Source of the DNA: Moniliella sp. 'wahieum'
Lineage: Eukaryota; Basidiomycota; Moniliellomycetes; Moniliellales; Moniliellaceae
Assembly (NCBI GenBank): GCA_003971905.1
Contig: RSEE01000071.1
Coordinates: forward strand, 303,605 to 367,604
Direction of reading: 5' to 3'
Length of the DNA stretch: 64,000 bases
A program made the position numbers and the translations under genes. The first letter of the stretch is position 1; the number at the start of each line of letters is the position of its first letter. Below, piece by piece: positions 41,238 through 52,543 of the stretch. A model generated the notes under the pieces. That model was not told the DNA's origin. It did not search any database and was given only the letters and a program-made list of their open reading frames with translations.

Positions 41238-42071
41238 ATGTCTGCTACTGAGCCCAAGAACGACCCGCTTGCCTCCACTGGCAACGACCCCGGCGAGGAG
41301 AACGACCCCCACTATGAGCCGGTCATCAAGCTTGAGAAGCAGGTCGAAACCAAGACGTTTGAGGAGGACGAGAACGTGGTGTACAAAGTGTACGTTTCCG
41401 CCCACTTGCAGCCTTGGGCCAAGGCAGTTTTGTGTGCTTCATTCAGCGTGCTGCGTACTAACTTTGGTCGTGCAGCCGTGCCAAGCTGTTCCGCTTCGAC
41501 GCCGAGGGTAAGCAATGGAAGGAGAGGGGCACTGGGGATGTGCGTCTGCTCCAGCACAAGGACACGAAGAAGGTCCGTGTTGTGATGCGGCGAGACAAGA
41601 CTCTCAAGGTTTGCGCGAACCACTACAGTATGTATTTTGTATTTCTCTGTCACTTGCCCAGCTGGGGTGCTAGAGATGAGTTGCTAATTCTGTTGGACAG
41701 TTACCCCGGACATTGAGCTCAAGCCCAACGTTTCGTCCGACCGGTCGTGGGTGTACAACGTCGCGGCCGATGTGTCAGACGGCGAACCTGAAGCGGAGAC
41801 CCTTGCCATTCGCTTTGCCAACGCGGAGAGTACGTATTTAGGCTTATTTATTTGGGGGAGATTGGTACTGACATTTCTTCCCGTAGACGCCCAGTCGTTC
41901 AAGGCTGCCTTTGAGAAGGCGCAGAAGGGTGAGGTGATGGATGGAAACTGTGAGAAGCAGTCCAAGGAGGAGTCCAAGGAGGAGGCCAAGGAGGAGCCCA
42001 AGGAGGAGGCTAAGGAGGCCCCGAAGGAGGAGGCTAAGGAGGAGAAGCCTGCCGAGGAGAAGAAGGAGTAG
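41238..42071 (+). CDS. YRB1: Ran-specific GTPase-activating accessory protein RanBP1
   Basis: Cytoplasmic cofactor that binds Ran-GTP and promotes its release from exportins and GTP hydrolysis (family knowledge). The gene is intact with four exons: 41238-41389, 41476-41627, 41701-41829 and 41887-42071, 618 coding bases, 205 residues. The Ran-binding domain starts [20 protein letters not shown] and continues [60 protein letters not shown] and [20 protein letters not shown]. The C-terminal tail is a run of Lys-Glu-Ala repeats (KEEAKEE-type units) ending EEKKE, rather than a nuclear export signal that I can clearly see. All three introns have GTACGT or GTATGT donors and restore exact family sequence. 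It is the clearest intact multi-exon gene here. Confidence 0.97.
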
Positions 42072-42492
42072 TAAAGTTCTTTCCCTGTATCCCACAGAAG
42101 CGTTGGTCAGGCCTGTGATGGATGTTTGTTTGCTTCCCCATTGAGCTTCACTCTGCACTCCGAAGCCGCTGGCGAGAAGGCCTGAAGCCTGAAGCTTCCT
42201 GGTTCCATGTCCTTGCATTGCGAAGCACATCAGCCATGACGTGTGGTGTGCCGTCAGATCTGAGATAGCACCTACGAAGATGCTGGTGTTTGGTAGCCGT
42301 TTGGGACTTGCACGCGCCCTGGTGGCGGGCGGCGTGTGGATGGATTCGGATGGACGTGGATGCGTAGAACGTTGAACGTTGAAATTTGAATATTCAGCCC
42401 GCAAATGTTGGGGCCGAGCAGACTCGATCCTTGGATGTTTTGACTTGAACATTTGGTTTGCGTCCTAACCACCATCCTGCGTGCTCGTCGCC
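42072..42492. other. Intergenic RanBP1 / TFIIIC subunit, with palindromic repeats
   Basis: About 420 bases. It includes GGCCTGAAGCCTGAAGCTTC near 42179-42198 and AACGTTGAACGTTGAA near 42369-42384, both members of the window-wide palindromic repeats. A short hairpin CGAG-CAGA-CTCG is at 42415-42426. Confidence 0.6.
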
Positions 42493-44813
42493 ATGGTCGA
42501 CGCCATGGACGTGGACGAACGCGTCGGGGAGCACACGACGAGCCCTCATCATCAACTGCCCACCCGTCCCGTTCCCACTCCGGAGGACGCAAGCCTCGAA
42601 ACGGTGCCACTGCAGACGCTGCCCACTCGCCATCTGTTTGCCATTGAGTACCCCGGACGCATCCGTCCACCACCCCGCGACGCACAGGGCAACATCGCGC
42701 CTTCGCAGGGCCCCACCGGACTCGAACGGGCGCTGGCAACACTGGCTCCTGAAGCCCCTCCCCTTTCCAACCCCACCACCGCGCTCAAACACATTGCCTC
42801 CCTTGTGGAGCAGAAGGCGACTGTGCTCGAGTGTCGGCTAGGGGCGCCCTATCAACCTGCCGAGGGCGGAGCGCCCCTCGCTCTAGACGCAAGCATGTTC
42901 CGTTCACCGCTCCTGGGAGCTATTCTCCCCACCAACAATCCCGTCATACGCATCCGTCGTCGACGATGGAGGCGTAAGCGCCGCGATGGCACCCAAGGCG
43001 ACGAGGTGGTCAAGGAGTATACGACTGACTTTGTTGGCGCTGCCCTCGAGACGACCCGGTTTCGTGCCATGGCAGATTATGTCTACGACCCTCCAGTCGG
43101 GAAAATCAGTCTTGATCATGATTCGGTTGTCACAGCGAATTTGACTGAGGGCCTTACTCGTACGCCTCCCTTTTGGGATTCGCATGGCAAACAGAGCATG
43201 ATCATCATCCAGCCCCGCCATCCGACCTTTTGGACGACCCCCACGACACAGTCTTGTTTCGTCGCCAGACCAGAGGGGACAATAGTGTACCGCAAGCTAT
43301 GCGATTACTTGCTGCTCTGACTACCATGAATTCTGAGGCCATGCGATCGTTCAAGTTTGATCCGGAGATGCAGAGTACCAAGCACCTGACCTAGCGGGGG
43401 AAATGAAGGCCGAAGCTTGCTCCAACTCGTCCCTCCACCTCGGTTTACTGACCAAAATCCACCCTTTCCTTACTGTATGCTACCTCCCCACCCACCCCTG
43501 GCGATCAGAGGAACGCCGCTGACGTGTCTTTTACTTCAGCTACAAGCAAGCCAGTAACTCGATTATCGTGGAGAAGGTGGGCTCTGACGGGAATGTGGTG
43601 CGGCGCTGGGAGAGCCAATCGGGTTACCGCGGATTTGCTCCCGTCCCTTGGCGTTTCGTGACTCAGACGGCAAGACGTCAGACGCAGGCGCTCCCTTGAT
43701 TGTTTCTATCGATCTGTACCTGTCCGGCCTACTGCGGTGGTCGCGAGAACGTCCAATGGCGCGCGCAGGTGTCCTGGCGCATCTCGAAAAAACTCTTGAT
43801 CAGGAACCGATGTGGCCCGTCCTGCGCTCTTGGCAGCACTTGCTGCACAAACTGGTCCGGTGCAAGTCGTGCGCGACGGCAAAACAGTAGAGCTAGGGAT
43901 CGAGCCAGGGAAGGAGTATGGCCTCCGACTCCACCGTCTGGTGGCTACCTCGAAGCTCTATCTTCCCTTGATCTGTTATACTATCACCGACAGTCCGTGG
44001 CGCGACGTACTGGTTCGATTCGGGTACGATGTGCGCAAGAATCCCGCCGCCCGCTTTTCACAACGAATCGGGTTCCGGCCTACAGGGCGCAAGGGGTACG
44101 CCCGTAGCCGCAAGTTGACCTATGCGTATGGAGCGGACGAGCGCGAGCCTGTGCGCAAGGGCAAGCGCAGACAGGTTTCTGATGTTCTGCCCGACCCAGA
44201 AGAGGGGACAGCGGAGGAAGCCGAGCGGGACAGTCCCGAGGATGCAAGAGACGAAGATGAAGATAAGATGGACATGTATGTTTTTCCTCTTCTTGGGAGC
44301 GATCGTACTAACGCCTCCCTTTTCTCAGGCACTCCCATATTTGATGGTCAACATGTTGGGCCGAACGCCACCTCCTTCTTGGTGCGCGACGTGATCGACC
44401 CGGACATGCAATTCTTGATCCAGGACGACAGTCCCGCCGCCCTGCGTTCCACCCTGATGTGACGACGGGGTGGTACACGGAGTACCAATGGGAGGTGATC
44501 CGGGAGGTGCTGGGCACCAAGTACCGCAAGTTGGTCGAGGAGCAGCGGCCAGCACCAACTGGGATTTGCGGAGCACCATCAAGGGCGTGCGCACCCGGTT
44601 CCGCCGTGCTGGCCTGGCCGTGCCGCCGCTGACGTCGTCGAGCCTGTTTGGGCTGGAGGCGGGCGACATGGACGAGCAGGACGAGGATGCGCTGCTGGAC
44701 GAGCCGGATCTGGAGCAGTCGTTTGTGCGCGCCAGGCGCTGGTCTCGGGTGCGCCCACGGGCACGAGGCGGCACCGGACCGTGCGGGAGGGGTTCCGGGT
44801 GTCGTGGCAGTAA
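42493..44813 (+). CDS. Transcription factor IIIC subunit 5 (Tfc1/Sfc1/GTF3C5-like), frameshifted
   Basis: TFIIIC recognises the internal A and B boxes of tRNA genes and recruits TFIIIB for RNA polymerase III; this subunit belongs to the promoter-contacting tau-A module (family knowledge). Met at 42493 is followed by the dimerisation-domain start RHLFAIEYPGRIRPPPRDAQ and the family feature of a short leader with a Gly-rich/Leu helix (GLERALATLAP). The middle has TTRFRAMADYVYDPPVGK and DDPHDTVLFRRQ. After a probable intron ending TACTTCAG near 43540, YKQASNSIIVEKV and YRGFAPVPWRFVTQ follow. The DNA-contacting part has WPVLRSWQHLLHKLV, PLICYTITDSPWRDVLVRFG and YDVRKNPAARFSQ. An acidic segment and a basic C-terminus ending REGFRVSWQ at 44811-44813 complete it. 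Frame breaks near 43205, 43700, 43800, 44455 and 44740. Confidence 0.77.
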
Positions 44814-45104
44814 TTCTATGGCTGGGGGACATGGGCAAACGTTGTTGAAGCTTGCAGGACAATGAGGACAGTGAGGACAGTGAGGCCAATGGGTTCATGA
44901 CGTCCAGGAAGTGGACTGGGCAGCAGGCAGTTGAAATGTTCACTGCGGGGAAATTTGTCAGCGCAGGACAGGAGTTGATCGTTTCAATTCGGGTGTTCTT
45001 CCGCGGTGAGCAGTGCCCCGAAAGAACCCAAAGGCCGACCAGAACGAGAGACTCACCTCCGCCCTCGCCTCTGCCCCATCGCCCTCGCCACCCCCACGCC
45101 CACC

Positions 45105-46852
45105 ATGGCCATGTCGCCCGTCATGGCCTCGGCCATCGCGCCACGCAGCGCTGTTATGCGTATGGACTCGGCACACATGGATGCCGGACGTGTGCAGTCC
45201 ACCCTGCGACGTCGGCCTCGGCCGTTCGCCCGCGGTTGCTCCACACTTCGCTCCGCACCCCAAACACCAAACCTACCTTCACCGCCTCCACCTCCCCCCC
45301 CCCCCTAATCCCAGCCCCAAGCCAGACCCTGATCCCAACACTGACTCTGAATCCTATCACTGGGACCCGAATCTCCCGCTACACAGTATGTGATAATCCT
45401 TTTCCTGCTCGGCGCCATGCTCACGCTGCCCTTCCTTTTGCTACTCAGAAAAGGTCCACAAGGCTTACCGCTACTTCGAGATCCCCTTTCCCGTCGCTCT
45501 CGCAGCTCTTGTTCTTGTGGGTACCAGTTCAAGACCCACGTGTATGACGTCCACGCTCAGAAGCATGGCTTGGCCACGGTGATGCTGCGCGGGTCGATGC
45601 ATCAGGCCAAGTCATCCCTTCGCACCAACGCATTTCGTTGATTGTCTACAGCGCCTTGCCCCTCAATGCCATCTCGCGCATCTGGGGCTGGGCTAATGAG
45701 CTGACGCTGCCCGTGTGGCTCCGTCCGTACGGGTTCAAGCTATACAGCACCATCTTTGGTTGCAACCTGGACGAGATGGCCGATCCCGACCTGACCCACT
45801 ACCGTAACCTCGCCGAGTTTTTCTACCGCCAAATCAAATCCGATGCCCGACCATCGCTAAAGACACCCCTCTCGTTTCTCCCGCCGATGGAAAGGTCCTT
45901 CACTTTGGCCGGGTCGACTCGGAGCAGCGCCAAGTGGAGCAAGTCAAGGGCATTACCTACTCCCTCGACGCTTTCTGGGATTGAGCCAGCCCCCAGCTGC
46001 CCTGACACGCCCAAGGGGGAGATGCGTGTGCAAGACGAAGAAAAGTTTGCCCGGGTGAACGGGATCGATTACTCGGTTGGTGCTCTTTGGGTGAAAGCCC
46101 AGCCCACAGCCATCGCCCCCGCCTCCTCCGGCCAGCTGGTGGAAGAGCTGGGTCATGGCCCAGCCGGGCGAAGGGAAGCGGCCATCGCCTGTCCCAGCCC
46201 CTCAGGGTAAGCAGGTCGGAGAGGCGGGCATGCCGGAGCGCAAAGAAGACAGTCTCACCCACAGTGTGGAAGTGGCAGATCCATGGGCCCTGTGGCTGCT
46301 CTCCCGCCGCTGGGGCCTACAGCGGTGGTATCCAAACCCAAGAGGGTAAGACTTTTCTTTGCTGTTGTCTACCTTGCCCCAGGGACTACCATCACTTCCA
46401 CAGCCCAGCCTCATGGGTTGTCGAGCGTCGTCGCCATTCCGTGGGGAACTCTACAGTATCTCCCTGGATGGCCGAACGGTGCCCAACCTGTTTGTGCTTA
46501 ATGAGCGGGTGTCGCTCCTGGGTCGCTGGCGGCACGGCTTCTTCTCGATGGTACCTGTAGGGGCGACCAACGTGGGATCCATCAAGATCAACTTTGACCA
46601 GGACTTGAAGACAAACACCCCCCGCCACCACGCAGCGCATGTCGACACTTTGGCCCCGGGCTCTTACGCTGAGGCAACCTACCAATCTGCCAGTCGCCTT
46701 CTTGGTGGGCAACCGCTAGCCCAGGGCGACGAAGTTGGTGGCTTCTTGCTGGGATCCACAGTCGTACTCCTCTTTGAGGCCCCAGACTCGTTCGCTTCAC
46801 TGTCGAGCCAGGACAAAAGGTGCATGTGGGCGAGGCTATGGGCGTGCTCTGA
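45105..46852 (+). CDS. PSD1: Phosphatidylserine decarboxylase, mitochondrial Psd1 type, frameshifted
   Basis: Converts phosphatidylserine to phosphatidylethanolamine; Psd1 enzymes sit in the mitochondrial inner membrane (family knowledge). Met at 45105 starts a Ser/Arg/Ala-rich leader with few acids, [20 protein letters not shown], suited to import. The catalytic body has [20 protein letters not shown] (near 45645), [33 protein letters not shown], then in another frame [17 protein letters not shown] and [15 protein letters not shown]. Later come [20 protein letters not shown] and [13 protein letters not shown]. The self-cleavage motif LGST lies in [18 protein letters not shown] (near 46745-46765), where Ser becomes the pyruvoyl group. 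The C-terminus is [16 protein letters not shown] with the stop at 46850-46852. Introns are likely near 45300-45460 and 46345-46390; frame breaks near 45540, 45875, 45970 and 46430. Confidence 0.9.
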
Positions 46853-47065
46853 GCAGCGCAGGCTGCGTTTCCTCTCTTCTAAATTGTACTCGTACACCCA
46901 GGGAACCCTACTATATGCCCATCATCTGCATCATCTGTTTAGTTCTTGGAAGATGGGTGGTGAGAACGAGGGGGAAATAACGGCTACAGGGTTTAAACGT
47001 AGGTGCATAGTGTGGACAACGTGGAGGAAAGCTTGAACCGCTTTAGCCCCTGAACTGCCGGCGGC

Positions 47066-47073
47066 ATATAAGA
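47066..47073 (+). promoter_or_regulatory. TATA-like box
   Basis: CATATAAG lies about 35-60 bases before the pyrimidine-rich leader of the Kre9-like gene. Motif evidence only. Confidence 0.45.
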
Positions 47074-47099
47074 ACGTGCCGTGTCTGTCATCTGGTTCT

Positions 47100-47541
47100 C
47101 CCAAACCTCCAGCTCCATCCCTAAGCTCTCATCGCAGGCTGATCTGGAACCCACCAATCACCAACCCGTCGCTGGTGCTACCTTCGTGGCTGGTGTGCCC
47201 ATGGTCATAAATGGTACGTCTTTTGCGCTCTCCACAGCTCTCTTGGTATTTCCCCCCTTCGAGCAACTCACCATTTCAGGGACATCACCCACGTCCCGGA
47301 TGGCGTCACCTTGACGCTCTCGTGACGATCAAGCTGGGCTACGATGATGGCGGCAGTGGTGGTCTGCACGAATATTGGACCCTGGTACGCCGAGACCAAT
47401 GTTCCCCTTCGTGTGGCCATGCGATGGTTCAGTTGCCCGACAACCTCCAGACCCGCAGACGATTACATCTGCGTCGTCATGGGCGACTCGGGTAATGCCA
47501 GTGGCAAATTCAAGATTGTGCCCAAGCCGTCGTGGGCGTGA
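47100..47541 (+). CDS. Kre9/Knh1-like secreted-type domain protein, partial
   Basis: Resembles the immunoglobulin-like N-terminal domain of fungal Ser-Thr-rich GPI-anchored and Kre9/Knh1 wall proteins (family knowledge). The pieces are NHQPVAGATFVAGVPMVI, a probable intron (donor GTACGTC at 47213, acceptor ATTTCAG at 47279), VTIKLGYDDG, LHEYWTLV, and the domain end DYICVVMGDSGNASGKFKIV with the stop after PKPSWA at 47539-47541. This matches the usual order of an xxPxxGxxFxAG start, an YxIxL-type strand and a DYxVxxxDSSGNxxxSGxFxI end. No Ser/Thr-rich stalk or GPI signal follows, so only one domain is present. No ATG with a signal peptide is visible upstream of 47150; it may be lost to sequence errors or lie in a separate first exon. 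Frame breaks near 47320 and 47400. Confidence 0.55.
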
Positions 47542-48107
47542 TGGCCAAGGTAATCGAACGCAACAGTCCATGCCCTCTGCAGAATTATCTCTTCCTTTTG
47601 AACACTTGTCGCCAGATGAGTAGCCATGCATACCTAAAGGTTTGGCGGTAGTGTCGGCCTCTTCGCCTTTGGAGGGCTGGAAGCGATGATGGCCTCTGAC
47701 TCAACTTTCTCCTTGTTCAGTATCTGGAAACCGCTGCTACTTGCTGGGCACATGCTCGTTCCCAGCGAGCAACGGGGGTTAAATGGGTTAAACGTTAAAT
47801 GGGGTCAGGCCCAGGTCACCGGTCAGGAGGGTGGGTGTGTGACCGGTGATGTTGCACGTGAAGGTCACCTGACCGACCACCGATTCTGATCCCCGTGAGA
47901 TCTAAGGAACAGAACCACAAAATTACGAACCCTACCTTGGTACACTACAAATGCTGCGGCAAATTATCCGCTGTGAGTATACTACACTGCCCCCGTACGT
48001 GGGGCGTACGAGGGTAGTTAACCCTACTTCTGCTGCGAATGGGGGGGGGGCGTAGTGGTGGCTTCTCTTTGCACTTCTGTTTGCCCAGCACCACCGCCAA
48101 GACCGCC
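47542..48107. other. Intergenic upstream of uL15
   Basis: About 565 bases. AAATGGGTTAAACGTTAAATGG near 47779-47799 is a short imperfect repeat. GTACACTACAAATG, a poly-G run near 48041-48050 and a pyrimidine-rich tract directly before the ATG suit a ribosomal-protein promoter. No gene seen. Confidence 0.5.
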
Positions 48108-48314
48108 ATGCCCACCCGTCTCCACAACACCCGCAAGCACCGCGGCCACGTTTCCTCGGGTCACGGCCGTATCGGGTGCGTGCCCTGCCTCCTTCTTGAT
48201 CCTGTTGGCCCCCCTGTACTGACCGCTTTGCTTTCGTCTACAGCAAGCACCGCAAGCACCCGGGTGGTCGTGGTCTTGCTGGTGGTCAGCACCACCACCG
48301 TACCAACTTTGACA

Positions 48315-48351
<37 letters not shown>

Positions 48352-48619
48352 CCACTTCCACCAGCTTGACAACCACTACTGGCGCCCTGTGATCAACCTG
48401 GACAAGCTCTGGACTCTGGTTCCGGCCTCGGCTCGCGAGGGCCTGACCGCCTCGTCGACCGAGGTGCCCGTGATTGACACCCTGGCTGCTGGCTACGGTA
48501 AGGTGCTAGCCAAGGGCAACCTGCCCAAGCTTCCTTTCATTGTCAAGGCCCGCTTTGTCTCGGCCGCGGCGGAATACAAGATCAAGGAGGCTGGCGGTGT
48601 CATCCAGCTGGTTGCCTAA
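48108..48619 (+). CDS. RPL28: 60S ribosomal protein uL15 (L27a / yeast L28)
   Basis: Large-subunit ribosomal protein of the uL15 family. The gene is intact: exons 48108-48175 and 48244-48619, 444 bases, 147 residues, matching the usual 148-149. The N-terminus [20 protein letters not shown], the block [40 protein letters not shown] and the C-terminus ending [11 protein letters not shown] are typical. The 68-base intron has a GTGCGT donor and a TCTACAG acceptor and interrupts Gly-Lys after RIG; introns very early in ribosomal-protein genes are common in fungi. A CT-rich leader precedes the ATG. Codon use is strongly biased to C- and G-ending codons, as expected for a highly expressed gene. Confidence 0.98.
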
Positions 48620-49254
48620 GCTTCTCCTAGCTACTCTGCTTTGCCTGGGCATCTGCTGCCAGGGTGGGTGAGCCTCGACGGTACCGGTGCCGGTACGGGT
48701 TGGACCTCAAGAATGTGGGGAATGGGGCGGAGCAACCTGTCGCTAGAAACTCGGCTCCACCTCTGCACCTCATGGATCTCCCGCTATTGGTTTACCGGCT
48801 GCCATGGGCGCGCTTTGCACTATGCTCCTCTATGTACGCCTTACCTGGGCGCATCTACGACCCCCAAAATGCTATCCCCCATCTAGCAGCCCCATTCGTG
48901 GTCACGCCATAGGTATTCACGGTTGAAACAGTGGTACTTCTCAGGCAAGTACCAAAAGGCGGCGAACTTTTAAACGGGGAGTACGATAACGAAAGGAAGG
49001 GAGGGGGGGGGGAGACGAGGTATGCTGGGTGCTAGTGACAAACAATGCTGCTGCCTGGCCCATTCAACCGAGATGATTGCTTTTTGAAGCAACAACGAAC
49101 CCGTTGACCGCGAGGCCTCAGGTTGCTCCGCCATGAGGTAGAGTGGAAACTGAGGCATAGATCTCGGCAATCGATCGTTGCTGTGTAGCTTCATAAAACA
49201 TCATCTCGGATGAAGGTGGGACAGGCAGCAGCATCGGCCCCCAATAGCACCCGA
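48620..49254. other. Intergenic, convergent uL15 / RBR gene
   Basis: About 635 bases with both 3' UTRs. Alternating GGTACCGGTGCCGGTACGGG near 48679-48698 and a GGGAGGGGGGGGG run near 49000 are the only notable features. Confidence 0.45.
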
Positions 49255-50492
49255 TTAGGTTTTCAAAGCACTTCGCCAAGGTCCCAACTGCTCCGCTAAA
49301 GAGACGAAGTCCTGGCGCGACTCTTCGACCTGGCGCATGATCTCCACCATCGTCGCCATCTGGTTTAGAACTGAACCGATGCCTTGCTTGTACGTGGTGC
49401 GCACTGTCGTGGCTAGCTGTTCAACTGACTTGGCCAGCTCGTCGAGAGAGTGGAAGAGTCTATTGCGCACACGCCCAATCTGGTTGAAGTCAGCCTCGTT
49501 CTCGAACAAAGAGCGCCTGATGAACGTGTAGGACCAGTCACAGGCTGAGGCCGCCAAGAGGTGGATCCGCTGCAGGTCGGCGAGCTGGTTGAGCACATCG
49601 GTTTTTCCCTCTTCCTCTTGGCCTTGGCCATCAAACAGTTGAAGCACGAGGAGCTGGATGGTGGCGATAATGCCTTGATTTTCCCTGTTCACTTGCTCTT
49701 CATTTTGGAAAATGGGCAATGCTTCAGGCGGTGGATTGTGCTCCTTCTCAGCCCACCACTGTTGAATGAACTCACAAGGAAGGGGTTCGTGCATCGACTC
49801 CAAGCAAAACGAAGACGTGTGACCGGCAGGGCAGGTGACGCTCCTGCATGTCTGATTCCCAAAAGCATGAATCCGCTCTGCCACTTGGTCGCACCCTTCT
49901 GATGGGCACCAATGCAGGTCCTTACGAGCTTCGACAAAGGCGCGGTCGAGTTGGAACGGTACTCTCTCACCACGGTCGTGGGAACCAGAGCGGTGAGCTG
50001 TTCCACGCTCACCATTGACTCGCAGTCCATCATTTTGCACATCAGCGGAACCCCGGCCGCCAGTGCACCATCGATCTCAGGTACCGGGTCCAGCAAGAGG
50101 TGCACAGACGGTGGCCACAAGAGCTCAGCGTCATGCTGGAGGGCACGGCCTGAGTTGAGGAAGCTGCCGTGCCTCCACATCCTCCGGGGCAGGAAATGTG
50201 CCCATGCTTGTCCTGTCAACAGTGTCAGAATGGGTGCCAGTAGGGCTGCGTGGTGCGGGTTGTGCCTGGGGCAGTTTCTCCTCATCCCAGCCGGCCTGCT
50301 GCAGCAACAGCATGGCTTCCGCATGCTGAAAAAGAAGAACGTCAGCGATTCTATCCTGCCGGCTGTATCCTTTCCTGTGTTCAGCTCACGTACCCCGATC
50401 TGTCGTTTGGCAGCGATCTGGGCCACCAGCGCTTCAAGTCGGTTGCGCATGACGTCGGCGCTATGCCAGACCAGACCCGTGGTGGAATTCAT
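49255..50492 (-). CDS. Ariadne-type RBR protein lacking RING2
   Basis: Resembles Ariadne-family RING-between-RING E3 ubiquitin ligases. Exons 50394-50492 and 49255-50325 (68-base intron). Met 50492 starts MNSTTGLVWHSADVMRNRLE. The second exon has HAEAMLLLQQAGWDEEKLPQ, like the UBA-like helix before RING1. A degraded or frame-shifted RING1 region follows, ending GVPLMCKMMDCESMVSVEQL. The IBR zinc site is WCPSEGCDQV ... TCRSVTCPAGHTSSFC ... HEPLPCEF (near 49930-49770), the normal Cys/His spacing. Directly after QQWWAEKEHN comes a helical Ariadne-like region with SACDWSYTFIRRSLFENEAD and SLDELAKSVEQLATTVR. No Cys-rich RING2, which holds the catalytic cysteine, is found in any frame between them. 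Frame breaks lie near 50150 and 49965. It could be a non-catalytic paralogue, or RING2 could have been lost in assembly. Confidence 0.72.
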
Positions 50493-51580
50493 CGTATATG
50501 GATGAGCAAAGTCAGGGCGTGCTGGAGAAGGGGAAGGTGGTCGGGGGGTGGAGGGAGGAGCGTGGCGCAGAAAAGGGGACGGACAGACAGGTAAGGAAGG
50601 TAGAAGCGGCGCAGGTGATGGGCTCTGACCTACTAGCGGGCCTCAGGCCTCATGGCCTCATCATCGATCCGGTTCGCTTATGGTCAGCACGGCTATCGCA
50701 CCACGCATCAAGACTCGCGGACTCGTTTCCCAACCGCACAGCGTCCAACCGGGCGCAGGGGCCACTCACAAGCGGGAGGAGGCCACCTGGGTCCCTCCGG
50801 CGCGTCTAGTATATTCACATCACTGTACTCAATAGTCCTCCGTCAGTCATCACTGCTTAGGACTGTAACAACCAACTCCCACACCATTGCCTGCGCTGCG
50901 TCCCTCCATCGGGGACAAAGGAAGACGTGTATGAATAATGGCCGCCAACAACGCGCGCTGCTTATGGTCGAGAACAGATAATAGCAGCAACGGGGTGCTG
51001 TATGGTATATCGACCCTCTGTTCTGCAGTACTCAGTAAATGCTACTCAGTACTCCGGCAGGTGTGATGCGTACTAGTATCGAGTGGGTCTTTGTGCGTAG
51101 CAGGCAATAGACCAGTCCAGTAGCTACAATAGCGAACGAATGGCACTAGTAGGCGGTCCGCTCTTTCCAGAATGACTCCACCCACTTAGTCTCCACTTAC
51201 GATGTACTTGTATCTATATTTATCACTCATACTGTTGTTCAAGACGAGCAAGATACGGCTTTCCATGCCGACATTTCGCACTTTCGCTGCCATCGATCCT
51301 CACGCCAGATTGCGCCACACCCACACTTTTCGATAACCTAGACCATAACGACCATTTTCTTCAAGAAAATCGGGTGGGTGCTGATGGTAGCAGAATGGGC
51401 AAGTCGCACCCAAAGGTGGATGGGATGAGATGGGATAGGGCTCAGGATGGATCTGTTTCTCCCAACGTAAGCAAGCAGGTAAAGATGAGGGAGGCGTTGA
51501 ATAGAGGACGACGACAAAGCACATAGATGACGCGGTGAATGTTCCAAGGGGCTATAGGAGTGCCAAATCGAGTTGAAGGA
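50493..51580. other. Intergenic RBR / Emp24
   Basis: About 1.1 kb. AGGCCT-type palindromes (CGGGCCTCAGGCCTCATGGC, 50638-50657) and GTACTCAGTA/ACTCAGTACT repeats near 51029-51056 are present, and the sequence turns AT-rich from about 50810. No gene recognised. Confidence 0.5.
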
Positions 51581-52543
51581 TCAAACGATACGCTGCACTT
51601 CAAAGTGCCTGTGAGCAGGAGTAGCAGAGAGTCAGCACATCACTCTTGTCCTTTCCTGAGGCAGAAAAGAAAACTACTAACCTCTTGACAAAGAAGATTT
51701 GCACTCCGCACACAGCGGCCAACATGAGCGCCTGAACAATCGACCACGAACGTACGCGCGAGTTGGTGCTCTCGGCAGCTGTGAGGCAGGAAAAGGGGTT
51801 AGTGGTCCGGTTCGTGGATGATACGTTTTCCTGACGAGTGGGACGTACTATTACGATGCAAGCGTTCTCGAACGACGAGGTAAGCCTGCTCATCCTTGAT
51901 CGCTTGGCACCAGCAGCCAAGTCCCGCACTTCCCGCTCCACAGGGGACATGTCGCTATCCTCTGCAACGTAGATATGCCATGAACGTTGAAGCTGCCAAC
52001 GAAACACGAGTCAGTCACTCTCTCTTTCCTCCTCAGGCCAACTCGTGCCCAATCCCCCTACCACTCACCTGACCGTCTTGTCCCCTGCACTGCTGTACTC
52101 GTTGAGAAGCAGTACTCGAACCGCCCATCGTACGAGGCGACAAAGGAATAGACCCGGTGTCCTTTCGCAACCGCTCGTACAAAGGGCTCCCTGATGGATC
52201 GGTAAGGGTAGTGTCAATCTCGAGCGGTGAGCCTCCGCCCCTTGGTACGACAGCGTCATCTGCCAAGCGCAACCCAAGTCAGAACGCAGACCTACCCGAA
52301 CGAAGGCGGGGGTGGGAGAGAGGAAGGAAATCCACCATAAGGTGTGTTACGAGGCAAAGGAGGAGGGTGTGGCGGATACCGTACCTGGTCCCCAATGTTG
52401 GAGATCCTCAAAGAAGCAAGCCTTGTCGTGGGGGGCATCTCGACCATGTGGGCCTGCGCAGTGGTGAGGAGCGTGGAGGCCAGCAAAGCGGCCACCAGGA
52501 GCGCGAGGCGAGCCCACATGAAGGATCGGGATATGGGCGGCAT
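51581..52543 (-). CDS. EMP24: p24-family cargo receptor Emp24/TMED2, frameshifted
   Basis: Type I membrane protein of COPII/COPI vesicles that carries cargo, notably GPI-anchored proteins, from ER to Golgi (family knowledge). Exons: 52385-52543, 52069-52259, 51849-51992, 51682-51778 and 51581-51608. The signal peptide is MWARLALLVAALLASTLLTT with cleavage after AQA. The GOLD domain shows DKACFFEDLQHWGPG (first disulfide Cys, just after a frame break in a C6 run), SPLEIDTTLTDPSGSPLYER, and AGDKTVSFNVHG across an intron. The coiled coil DMSPVEREVRDLAAG and EQAYLVVRERLHRNTAESTN leads to the membrane span SIVQALMLAAVCGVQIFFVK and the tail RHFEVQRIV. The wording ERLHRNTAESTNSRV and the HFEVQRIV tail mark the Emp24/beta class. 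Exon sum is 619 bases, so at least one indel remains; others lie near 52240, 52110 and 51965. Confidence 0.88.

Noticed and set aside
42398-42478. tRNA-like sequence on the minus strand (A-box-like TGGTTAGGACGC and an anticodon-like hairpin) just upstream of the TFIIIC gene
   Set aside because: Acceptor and T-arm pairing cannot be formed and no proper B box is present.
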